Part shown: positions 1 through 9,655 of the stretch, piece by piece
Layout of the letters: the number at the start of each line of letters is the position of its first letter
Numbering within the stretch: position 1 is the stretch's first letter
Translations under genes and position numbers: made by a program
Origin: Hordeum vulgare subsp. vulgare
Lineage: Eukaryota > Streptophyta > Magnoliopsida > Poales > Poaceae
DNA length: 64,000 nt
Reading direction: 5' to 3'
Assembly (NCBI RefSeq): GCF_904849725.1
Contig: NC_058519.1
Coordinates: forward strand, 180,905,703 to 180,969,702
Notes under the pieces: generated by a model
Seen by the model: the letters and a program-made list of their open reading frames with translations, nothing else
The model's database searches: none
Told to the model about the DNA's origin: nothing

Positions 1-570
1 GAGGAGGTGGGAAGGATGGAAGGGACTCCTCCCTCCAAACCGACTTGGAGGAAGATCCCTCCTCCCATCGGCAGGCGCCCTAGAGGCAAGCCCCACCCCT
101 TGGCTCCTCCTATATATACTTGAGGTTTAGGGCTTTTTGAGACACAACTTTTCCACGTGCAACCCCACACCTCTACTTCATAGTTCTTCCTCTAGATCGG
201 TTTTCTGTGGAGCTCAGGCGGAGCCCTGTAGGAATAGATCATCACAATCACCGGCGCGCCGTCACACTGTCGGATAACTCATCTACTTCCCTATCTCTTT
301 TGCTGGATCAAGAAGGCGGAGATCGACATCGAGTTGTACGTGTGCTGAGCACGGAGGTGCCGTCCGTTCGGTGCTAGATCGGGACGGATCGTGGGACGAC
401 GGTGATTTGAATCACGAAGCTGTTCCACTACATCAACAGTGTTTCTTAACGCTTCCTGCTTAGCGATCTACAAGGATATATGGATCTGATATCCCTCTCG
501 TAGATGAACATCACCATGATAGGTCTTCGTGTGTGTAGGAATTTGTTTTCCCATGCAATGTTCCCCAACA
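1..570 (+). repeat. Partial 5' LTR of copia element A
   Basis: The sequence up to the terminal ttccccaaca at 561-570 matches the end of the LTR at 22141-22151. Both share the stretch containing the lines on the setting of the second-to-last 100 bp (cgcttcctgcttagcgatctacaagg). A TATA-like ctatatata lies at 111-119, equivalent to the one near 21746-21755 in the other LTR. The LTR start lies left of the window. The usual primer binding site does not follow the LTR; internal coding sequence starts immediately at 571, so a deletion has removed the PBS and most of gag. Confidence 0.85.
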
Positions 571-1595
571 GTTATTGCAAGGGAGTTGGTCACTGGAAGC
601 GAAACTGCCCCAAGTATATGGCCGATAAGAAGGCGGCCAACGCCAAAGAAGGTATATTTGATATACATGTTATTGATGTGTACCTCACCATCTCTTGTAG
701 TAGTGCATGGGTATTTGATACTAGTATTGTTGCTCACATTTGCAACTCGAAACAGGAACTACGGAATAAACGTAGGCTGGCAAAGGATGAAGTGACGATG
801 CGCGTGGGCAATGGTTCCAAGGTTGATGTGATCGTCGTCATCATGATCTCACTTCAGTTACCATCAGGATTAGTGATGAACTTAAATAATTGTTATTTAG
901 TGCCTGCATTGAGCATGAACATTATATCTGGATCTTGTTTATGGCGAGACGGTTACTCATTTAAGTTAGAGAATAATGGTTGTTCTATTTATATGAGTAA
1001 TATCTTTTATGGTCATGCACCCAATGTGAGGGGTTTGTTCATGTTGAATCTTGATAGTGATGACACTCATATCCATAACATTGAGACCAAAAGATGTAGA
1101 GTTACTAATGATAGCGTCATTTTCTTGTGGCACTGCCGCTTAGGTTATATTGGTGTAAAACGCATGAAGAAACTCCATGTTGATGGACTTTTGGAGTCAT
1201 TTGATTTTGAAACGCTTGACACATGCGAACCATGTCTCGTGGGAAAGATGAGTAAGCTCCGTTCTCTAGAACAATGGAGCATGCAAGTGACTTGTTGGAG
1301 ATCATACATACTGATGTGTGCGTACCAATGAGCATAGAGGCGCAAAGTGGATATCGTTATTTTCTCACCTTCACTGATGGTTTGAGTAGATATGTATATA
1401 TTTACTTTATCAAGCACCAGTCTGAAACATTTGAAAAGCTCAAGCAATTTCAGAGTGAAGTTGAAAATCATCGTAACAAAAAGATCAAATTCCTACGATC
1501 TGATCGAGGAGGTGAGTATGTGAGTTACGAGTTTGGTGCTCACTTAAGACAATGTGGTATTGTTTCATAGTTGACACCACCTGGAACACCCGAGC
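571..1595 (+). pseudogene. Copia element A: gag end, protease region, GAG-pre-integrase, integrase N-part
   Basis: The reading starts inside the CCHC zinc knuckle of gag (CKGVGHWKRNCPKY; the first Cys is just before the break). It continues through a protease-like region (SSAWVFDTSIVAHICNSKQE, where the usual DTGS/DSGA active site reads DTSI), then a GAG-pre-integrase domain (LWHCRLGYIGVKRMKKLH, with a cysteine cluster near 1226-1243). A frame change near 1270 leads into the integrase core, with the first Asp in the HTDVC motif and the second in RSDRGGEY. A TAG stop at about 1568 precedes TPPGTP, and element B interrupts the sequence at 1596. The remainder of the element resumes near 18847. 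It is a dead remnant of a Ty1/copia polyprotein of the Angela/BARE type. Confidence 0.9.
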
Positions 1596-2640
1596 TGAAA
1601 GGATGCGGATGTCGACTAGAGGGGGCATGAATAGGCGCTTTAAAATAATTACGGTTTAGGCTTGAACAAATGCGGAATAAAATTAACGGTTAATTTGTCA
1701 AGCACAAAACCAAAAACAACTATGCTCACCTATGTGCACCAACAACTTATCTTAAGCAAGATTAAACAACTAAGTGATAGCAAGATATATGACAAGAAAC
1801 AATATCGCTAACACAAAGTAAAGTGCATAAGTAAAGGGTTCTGGTAAGAGATAACCGAGGCACGCAGAGACGATGATGTATCTCGAAGTTCACGCCGTAG
1901 CGGATGCTAATCTCTGTTTGGAGCGGTGTGGAGGCCCAATGCTCCCCAAGATGCCACTAAGGCCACTGTAATCTCCTCACGTCCTCGCCCAATGCAAGAT
2001 GTCGTGATTACACTAAGGGACCCTTGAGGACGGTCACCGAACCCGTACAAATAAGGTTGGAACAATCTCCACAACTTAATTGGAGGATCCCAACAACACC
2101 ACAAAGCTTCACCACAATGGCTTATGGCTTCGAGGTGACCACAAATGCTGGGGGCAATCTCCACAACTTAATTGGAGACCCCGACGCTTGCCCAGAGCTT
2201 TACACCACAATAATTGAGCTCTGAGGCACCACCAAGCTTCCAGGGGTACCAAGTACCCAAGGCTAATAAGCTTCTCAACTTCTCACTTCCACGTATCACC
2301 GTGGAGAACTCAAACCGATGCACCAAAACCAATGGCAAGGGCACACGGAGTGCTCAAGTCCTTCTTTCCCAAATCCCACCAAAGCAACTAATGCTAGGGA
2401 GGAAAATCAGAGAAAGAATGAAGAAGAACACGAAGAACTCCAAGATATTGACCCAAGGGGTTCCCCTCACTTATAGGAGAAAGTGATTGGCGGAAATGTG
2501 GATCTAGATCTCCTCTCTCTTTTCCCTCAAGAACTAGCAAGAACCATTGGAGGGATTGGGAGTTAGCAAGCTTGAAGAAGGTCAGCAATGGGGGGCAAAC
2601 TCGAGCTTAACGGATTAGGTTCAATGGGGAAGAAGAACCC

Positions 2641-2650
2641 CTTTTATAGG
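2641..2650 (-). promoter_or_regulatory. TATA box of the element B LTR
   Basis: Minus strand CCTATAAAAG, followed downstream by LTR sequence and preceded by the palindrome cluster 2690-2895. In the other LTR the same place (about 18172-18181) reads cctgtaaaag, a weakened version. This is the expected U3/R boundary for an LTR promoter. Confidence 0.65.
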
Positions 2651-2689
2651 TGGGGAAAAATCCAACCGTTACTCTTCACAGCCCACACA

Positions 2690-2895
2690 GAGCGGTACTA
2701 CCGCTCGCTAGGTTCACCAGCCATGCTGAGGAAAAATGGATGCGCAAATAAAGTCTGATGGAGCGGTACTACCGCTAGTTAGGTTCACGAGCCATGCTGA
2801 GGCAAAAAAGATGCGCAAATAAAGTCCGATGGAGCAGTACTACCGCTCGTGGGAGCGGTACTACCGCTCGGCACAAGCGGCACTACCGCTCGCCA
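2690..2895. repeat. Palindrome cluster in the B 3' LTR
   Basis: At least five copies of an 8-1-8 palindrome, GAGCGGTA-C-TACCGCTC, or close variants occur at 2690-2706, near 2761, 2833, 2854 and 2875. They sit 40 to 250 bp upstream of the TATA box on the minus strand. Confidence 0.85.
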
Positions 2896-3298
2896 CAGAA
2901 ACTGCGTTAACTTTCGCATACAGACTCCAAATTCAACAAAACCAAGTTTGTTAGAAAGCTAAGGACATGGGATAGCACAGTATTGATAGAAATATCAATA
3001 ATAAGAAAGTGAGAAAAGTCCCATAAGAAAATGGTGAGAACCCTTCCTCGTATAAGACCGGTAAAAACTCCCAACATCGAAAACATCATAGAAGATGCAT
3101 ATGGACTTTGTTTTTGATGAACTAGAGCTTGTCATGAAGATGACCATAAGCTCTAAAAATAACAAAGAGAAACACCAAACAAGACCCAAGAAGTATGATG
3201 CAAGGATGCAAATTGTTTGAGCTCTCAACGACCATACGATCAAGCTAGTCACTTGAGAGCCCCCCTTGAGAGGACGGCAATCTATCCTAAAATAGAAA

Positions 3299-3487
3299 GG
3301 GATTTTTATTTCGGTGCCCCTGGTTCATTAGCTCTACTCATTCATCCTCACGCTCTTAACTTGTGCTCAATTTTCCCAACTCCTTTGCCCGAAACCCTCA
3401 GAACTGGTCACAGTGGACGTTGTCGTAGGGTCAATGCTTTGACCATTAACTCTTACGAGTGGAGCCACGCTGGACTGTGTCGCCCGT
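3299..3487 (+). repeat. Left terminal inverted repeat of the Mutator-like element
   Basis: About 190 bp, matching 8770-8958 in inverse orientation with scattered mismatches. Shared blocks include gggatttttatt, gtgcccct, ctcttaact and gtcaatgctttgacc. Confidence 0.88.
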
Positions 3488-4407
3488 TTGACCTGACAAT
3501 TGGGGCCACGTCGAATGATGCTGCTATTCGCTCGTTGGGCCATGGTTAGATTGTTGTCCCCTGCGCGCCGTAACAACTTGAGCCTGTTATGCATGCACGT
3601 AGCTAGCCTGCCTCCATGCAATGATGCCCGCCGCCATGATGCGTTGACCTCCCCTCTTTCTGCACACGAGCCGCCACGTACGATGACCGGCCTCTTTCTG
3701 CATGCTAGCCGCCACGGACGCAGGGACGGTCGCTACTGCTAGTTCCTCTCATATCACACGCTTGTCTCCCCAATCCACTCGCATCTATTCAACGTGGCAA
3801 TTAAAGCTATGCATGTGCGACATGAACCACCTGCCTGACTGCTAGCATGCGTCGATGCGCCCCGCCACGGATGCAGCCTTCCTGTGAGCCGCCACGGGAC
3901 GCAGCGTCTGTCGCCTCCTCGACCGATTCATAGTTCACACCGTCTCAGCCTTTGACCACCGCAGCATCAATTCAGCATGGCATTTAAACTCTAGGGCATA
4001 CCGATCGATGTGCGCCACCATGATACCGAAGCGGCGAAGCCTGCTGTGCATGCCATGTGATCGAGCTAGGCTGCCTGCATGCGTGCCGTCACGGACGCAG
4101 CGATAGTCGCTGCCACTGGTTCCTCTCTTCTCGCACGCCTCTCCACCTTCCAAGTGCCATAGACCAAGGCTAGAGTGGAGTGCTCCGTTTAGGGTTAGGG
4201 TTTAGGTATTTTAGGGTTTAGGGCATTGAAGCATCAACAAAAAGCATGTAATATATTTCTTGAAGCATCAACAAACATAGCTCAGCGAGCATAATAACAA
4301 AAGAATACATGCTGAAGCATCAACAAACATAGCTCAGAGATCATAATAACGAAAGCATACAATATAGGGAAGCCTACGATAAATATCCTACGTACTGCCT
4401 AGTGCAC

Positions 4408-4853
4408 TATGTGTCTTCGTAGTCAGAGATGGCTTGGTCCGCCTCCGCTGGAGCCTGGTCCTCCTGGACCACCACTTGTTCCTCCTCCTGCGCTGCCCAT
4501 GCTGCCTGCATCTGCTGCTGACGAAGACGTCAGGCCTGCACAGCTGCTTCCGAGCGGATGGAGTTGAGGATCACCACTTGGTCTGGCCAAAGACAGTAGA
4601 CTAGTGGTGCCTCCACTTCCGGCTCCTGCGGCGGCGCCTCCATGTCCGGCTCCTGCGGGGGCGCCTCCACCTCTGGCTCCTGCGGCGGCGCCTCCACCTC
4701 TGGCTCCTGCGGCGGCGCCTCCTCCTTCGGCACCTCCTCCTCCGGCTCCCTGAAATCCTCTAGAGGTAGCCTCGCTTGCCTTCAGATTAGGGCCGCCGAA
4801 GGAGATAGAGACATTCTTCGATCGTGTAGTACTGGCGGCGTGGTGGCATGGCT
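4408..4853 (-). pseudogene. Proline/glutamate-repeat gene fragment carried by the Mutator-like element
   Basis: I do not recognise this gene. On the minus strand a TATA-like tatttaag (about 4943-4950) precedes an ATG at 4853 (MPPRRQYYTIEEC), which hits TAA after 20 codons. A second open stretch in another frame contains tandem repeats of about 8 residues of the form APPQEPEVE (about 4610-4730), then VVILNSIRSEAAVQA. It continues past an in-frame TGA (near 4531) through a Gln/Glu-rich tail (LRQQQMQAAWAAQEEEQ) to a TAG at about 4408. The codon after QA would be CGA if one C-to-T change were undone, so methylated-CpG decay is a plausible cause. It could be a captured host gene or a passenger ORF of this transposon family. 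Confidence 0.5.
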
Positions 4854-5089
4854 GATGGGCTGGGAGAGGGGAGTGCTCGGGTCCCGGCGGGAAAACGGAG
4901 TAGGCGAAGAGCTACGGCTGGGGGAGGGGAGTGTCCGTCCGGCTTAAATAGCCATTGTAACATAAACCCTAAACCGCCCCGTTTTCACACCCACTTCGGC
5001 ATCAGGACTGTACACGCATGGGAAACTGTGGTTGGTTTGATGAGTGGACTGTGATCGGGGTCAAATGTGAAAGAGCCAGCACATTCACA

Positions 5090-5236
5090 CATGATGCAAA
5101 AAACGATGCAAAAAAATGATGCGAAAAAACGATGCAAAAAACGATGCAAAAAAACGGTGCAAAAAAAGGCGCAAAAAACATGCAAAAAAAACGACGCAAA
5201 AAATGATGCAAAAAAACGAGGCAAAAAAACGATGCG
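5090..5236. repeat. A-rich minisatellite, unit about 11-12 bp
   Basis: About a dozen degenerate copies of aaaaaacgatgc with variants (aatgatgc, acggtgc, acgacgc). It lies inside the Mutator-like element. Open frames across it (poly Lys/Cys on plus, Phe-rich on minus) are simple-sequence artefacts. Confidence 0.9.
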
Positions 5237-5758
5237 GAGTCAGTGGTGGGCGAGCAGCCGAGCACAACCAACGGGATCACCTCTCGTGGATCGCCCCATG
5301 ATCCAACAATTGGAGCCGTCCTTGTGATCCAACGGTCCGGAGCCTGCACGCAGCCTGCCCACCGAATTCCTTCTAGAAGACCACATTCGAGGGTTGTCGC
5401 TTGGCTCCGGGGTGTGATGGGATGGCTGACGTTGGGAGCTAGGGTTAGGCGAAACCCCACGGGATTTAGAGGGGTTTTGAGCTGGTCAACGGGGTTATGA
5501 AAGCTTTGACTGAGCATAACTAAATTTTTAAAAAATTGAAAAAATATGAAACCTTCGCTGTTCGTTGGTTTATAAGACACACTAACGAGGAAAAATACTA
5601 AACTTGGTCTATGGTCATTTTCATGAAAAAAAACCCTAGCTGGCACGATCGAGGTCAAATGAGCACCATTAATTTTAGAAAAATCAAAACAATATGAAAC
5701 ATGCGCACAAGGTTGTCTTAAGTGACATGTTACCAACCAAAAATCGTAAACTTGGTCT

Positions 5759-7016
5759 ATGGTCATTTTCATGAGAAAACTTTCACACATATGAGCTATC
5801 ACCTACAAGATTTCATAGAGTTCTAGGAGACGAGGTAGGGTTACCTTCTGTTTTTAAAAAAATTAAAAAAAGCAAAAATAATCACCAAAGCTTTATTTGA
5901 GAGTCAATAAGAAGGATCGGAACTTAGTTTTACATTTTTATATTTTAAACGTGTTTTAATAGTTTTTATATTAAAGCATATTTTTCAAAAGAAAATGTAA
6001 AAATACGAAGATTAATTCAAAAAATAGTGACACTTTGAATCTCCACTATATGGATTGAATAGGTGTTAATAAAAAATATTTGGCTCATTTAGAGTAGGTC
6101 CAGAAAACCTTGATTACAAATGGGGTTGCTTACCCTAGCGTGGGAGCTCATTTGGAGCACATTTCTCAAATTAAAATTTCTTTGACATCCTTTAAATCAC
6201 CTCAAATTTTGCACACACGATCTCCTATACAAACATAGATAGTTTGCCAAGGGTTTTTTTGCAGCATGTCTAATCAGTGAAGCAACACTGAAACAACATG
6301 TGTGATCATTGCAACACCTAAACTCATAGCTCACAACATCTAAACAGAAGTAACCATACACCACAGGCAAATTTAAGGACACAACATCTATGGTCATTTT
6401 CATGAGAAAACCTTCACACATATGAGCTATCACCTAAAAGATTTCATAGAGTTCAAGGAGATGAGGTAGGGTTACCTTCTGTTTTTCAAAGTCTTAAAAA
6501 AAATCAAAAATAAAATGACCAAAGCTTTATTTCAAAGTGAATAAGAAGGTTCTGAACTTAGTTTTACATTTTCATATTTTAAACGTGTTTTAATAGTTTT
6601 TATATTAAAGTATGTTTTTCAAAAGAAAATGTAAAAATACGAAGATTAATTCAAAAAATAGTGAGATTTCGAATCTACACTATATAGATTGAATAGTCTT
6701 AATAAAAAACATTTGGCTCATTTAGAGTAGGTCGAGAAAAACTTTATTACAAATGGGGCTGTTTACCCTAGCCTGGGAGCTCATTTGGAGCACATTTCTC
6801 AAATTGAAATTTCTTTGACATCCTCTAAATCACCTCAAATTTTGCACACATGATCTCCTATACAAACATAGAGAGTTTGCCAAGGTTTTTTTTGCAGCAT
6901 GTCTAATCAGTGAAGCAACACTGAAACAACATATGTGATCATTGCAACACCTAAACTCATAGCTCACAACATCTAAACAGAAGTAACCATACACCACAGG
7001 CAAATTTAAGGACAGA
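5759..7016. repeat. Two tandem copies of a 631-bp unit
   Basis: Unit 1 is 5759-6389 and unit 2 is 6390 to about 7016. Both start atggtcattttcatgag, share the blocks ttaccttctg, aaacgtgtttt, tttggctcattta and ctcatttggagcac, and end near caggcaaatttaagg. The copies differ by scattered substitutions and small indels. A shorter third trace of the unit start is seen near 5608. The sequence is AT-rich and has no convincing coding content. Confidence 0.9.
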
Positions 7017-7187
7017 CAAATATAGAGAGCATAATACATGGGTTCCCATAATACATTGGGTACCCTAATACGTTACTACCATAGGTTCAGTTCATCACAT
7101 CATAAACAGCCACATTCAGTTTACCAAAAGTAGCCCGAAATATAAAGATAAAACATGCTGCCACATTCAGTTCATCACATCATCACA

Positions 7188-8471
7188 TCACACCGGAGTT
7201 AGTGCCTTCGCGAGGGCAGCATGCTGCCCCCTGATCATATAGTCCTCCCCGCGAATCACTACATCCTCTGCATGAGACACAAGGTGATCGAAGTGGCCAT
7301 CCTTTGGCTTTGGCTTGGTGGTGCAGTACGGGCAGCGCCACTTCTTAATCTTGCGGTTGTAGAAGGAAGCAACTCCCTTGGCCTTGATCTTCTCCACCTC
7401 CTTCGCTGTGAAGGACGTGAAGTTGCCCTTGTACACATCTTCTCCAGAATCATATTGCACACATGAATGAATTGCATTAATACATTATAGATTCATATAC
7501 ACCATGTCGAAGGAACTAAATGAACAATCTAAATTTCAAGTAGGCTTACCTCATATTCTTCGTCGTCACTATACTCTAGATCGTACGGGTCGAACCCAGT
7601 AAAGGCCAGCTTCCTCTTTTTCCCCCATCCATCATCCTCCTGAATATATAATTACATCCATCACTAGTAAATACATAAGCCAATTGAAAATTTAGAGATG
7701 CACACATGACACATTAATCATAGGGCTAATATACTATGATCATATTTGCATTTCCATTGTCATGCACACACATTGAACAACAGAGCTAATATAACTACAT
7801 ATTGTGGACAAATTTATATACTAATCAATCAAATAACTTCTTAATCAATGGATTCCATTTGGGCATATGACATTCAAACCCCAATATGCATAGCATTCAA
7901 AAACAAATCTAATACAGACCCAATCTAATAAGCATACATGTCTGTAGCATTAGAAAACCCAATTTGTGTAGAATTATAAACAAATCTAGTAAGCATACAT
8001 ATGTGTAGCATTGAAGCACAGATATCCCTATCTCTCATACACATCTATATAGCATTTTCGCAACGAACAAACCCCCATGCCCCCATATAGAAAACTACGA
8101 CCCATCCGTCAAACCAACTACTCTCACCATATGTACTACCGTATGAATCAAAATCTAACCAATGCAACTAACTCTACAAGCTAATATCCTAAATATTGCA
8201 ACTAACAAGCAAGTGCAAATACCTCCTGCTCCTCGCCAGGTTGCGCATCGGGGATATCAGGATGGACTGCACCGCTTGACGCCGTCACCTTCTGCTCTGG
8301 CGGCACTAAGGCGGAGACCGCCACCTCCTTCTCCACATCCGCAGCGGTTACGAGTTTCCCCGCACCGCCATGGACACCACCAACATCATTCACTTAGTCC
8401 GCGGTCATTACGCCCTGCAACTCCACTACATCTCCGGCCGCTGTGACAGCGTCACCATGAGCTTCCGCCAT
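7188..8471 (-). pseudogene. zf-XS zinc finger gene (SGS3/FDM-type finger) carried by the Mutator-like element
   Basis: Proposed exon 1 is 8471-8223 (MAEAHGDAVTAAGD), exon 2 is 7639-7550 and exon 3 is about 7454-7188. Donors are gag|gtatttg and gag|gtaagc; the exon 2 acceptor is attcag. The exon 3 product has the zf-XS pattern: WRCPYC, then HFDHLVSHAE, ending GQHAALAKALTPV, that is C-x2-C followed by spaced histidines. This finger is known from SGS3 and FDM/IDN2 proteins of RNA silencing and RNA-directed DNA methylation; the XS domain itself is absent. An in-frame TAA at 8394-8396 breaks exon 1, and the likely exon 3 acceptor reads CAA instead of CAG, so the copy looks defective. An alternative in-phase acceptor is aag|ggcaac near 7430. 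A TATA-like sequence lies upstream at 8636-8645. Confidence 0.7.
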
Positions 8472-8635
8472 CAGATAGATGAAGGCGATGAAGGTGAGGA
8501 AGATGATGCGGTGGGAGACCCCGATACAGTAGTGGAGGAGAGCGAGATGATGTCGGTTGGGGAGAGGAAGACAATGCAGTAGGGAGGGGATTTGGGGGAA
8601 ATGGTAGGGGTGATGCACTAAGAGGTGGTTCCCCC

Positions 8636-8645
8636 TCTTTATACG
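8636..8645 (-). promoter_or_regulatory. TATA-like box upstream of the zf-XS gene
   Basis: Minus strand cgtataaaga, about 165 bp upstream of the ATG at 8471 and about 130 bp inside the inner edge of the right terminal repeat. The promoter would therefore lie within the transposon. Confidence 0.5.
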
Positions 8646-8769
8646 ATGGGACGTTTCGGGCATGTCCCATCGACACGTGCTACCCCACGACTGCGGTTAG
8701 TTGCACGCGCCCACGTATATGAATACCACTATACGGTCAGCATACGAAACCACTATACGGTTAACAGTC

Positions 8770-8958
8770 GAAGGTGGACTCGGCCCTACGCGGCCCCACT
8801 CGTTAGAGTCAACGGTCAAAGCACTGACCCGACGGCAACGTCCGTTGTAACATGTTCTAAGGGTTTCGAGCAAGGGAGTAGGAAAAGTGAGCAAAAGTTA
8901 AGAGTGTGGGGATGAATTAGTAGAACTAACGAACGAGGGGCACAAAAATAAAAATCCC
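8770..8958 (-). repeat. Right terminal inverted repeat of the Mutator-like element
   Basis: Inverse counterpart of 3299-3487. On the minus strand it begins gggatttttatttttgtgcccc. Similarity fades inward of about 8770. Confidence 0.88.
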
Positions 8959-9641
8959 AAATAGAAAACCTATCAAGGGCAAACCTAGTCCTCTTAACCT
9001 AGATGATGATGATCTTGGCTTACTCAAGATGGACCACCTTTCTTGATTGCCTTGGTTTGATGAAGACTAGTTGATTGCTCCCCCATACTCACTATGGGTG
9101 AGCCACTCTTGAGCACATCTTCACAAGTTCATTGCCACCACAATGGACGGCAAGCTTCAAGCATGATATCTTTGTGATGCTCCACTTGAACTTGCACACC
9201 GCAATCTTGATGACGATCACCACTTGATGTAATCCTTCATAGGTTGAATGAGATCTTCCTCTTGACGCAAACCCGTGGAGACACAACTAATGCCACATAG
9301 AACTCTCACAAGGGCCATGGGTTAGTACACAAAAGCGTTATGGACAATGCTTACCATACCATGAGATCACTTGATCCCTCTCTGTACATCTTGTACACTT
9401 TGTGTGTTGATTATCTTGATTTACTCTTTGCTTAGTCTTGATCAACCTTGTCTCTTTATGACCAATCTTTGGATAATACCTTGAATACCACATTGGTCAT
9501 CATATAAACTCCTTGACACCAACAGATGGACTTCAAGAAGTGCCTATGGACAAATCCTTTGAATATAACTTAAGGCAACCATTAGTCCATAGGGATTGTC
9601 ATCAATTACCAAAACCAAATATGGAGAAATATGCTCTAACA

Positions 9642-9655
9642 ATCTCCCCCAGTTT
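9642..9655 (-). other. Polypurine tract of element B
   Basis: Minus strand ctgggggagat lies directly before the 3' LTR start tgttagagcat, the expected plus-strand primer site. Similar gggggag tracts recur further inside the element. Confidence 0.75.

Larger units (their letters stand above)
3290..8967. mobile_element. Mutator-like element (non-autonomous, Pack-MULE-like)
   Basis: The element is 3299-8958 (5660 bp). It is flanked on each side by the identical 9-bp sequence aaatagaaa (3290-3298 and 8959-8967), the target duplication size of the Mutator superfamily. The ends read gggatttttattt inward from both sides. Inside are two gene-like passengers on the minus strand, a short A-rich minisatellite and a 631-bp tandem duplication. 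No MuDR-type transposase domain is visible, so it would need a transposase supplied in trans. Removing the element rejoins the element B LTR cleanly. Confidence 0.92.
1596..9641 (-). repeat. 3' LTR of element B, split by the Mutator-like element
   Basis: The LTR occupies 1596-3298 and 8968-9641, about 2377 bp without the insertion. On the plus strand it reads tgaaagg...ctctaaca, so it has TG/CA ends. The part 1596-3280 matches 17133-18846 closely. On the minus strand a TATA-like cctataaaag lies at 2641-2650, and the palindromic motif GAGCGGTACTACCGCTC and variants lie just upstream at 2690-2895. The polypurine tract follows at 9642. Confidence 0.85.

Noticed and set aside
5002..5802. 266-residue open frame rich in Phe/Cys on the minus strand
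   Set aside because: Made by the A-rich minisatellite and AT-rich repeats; no domain, and it crosses repeat borders.
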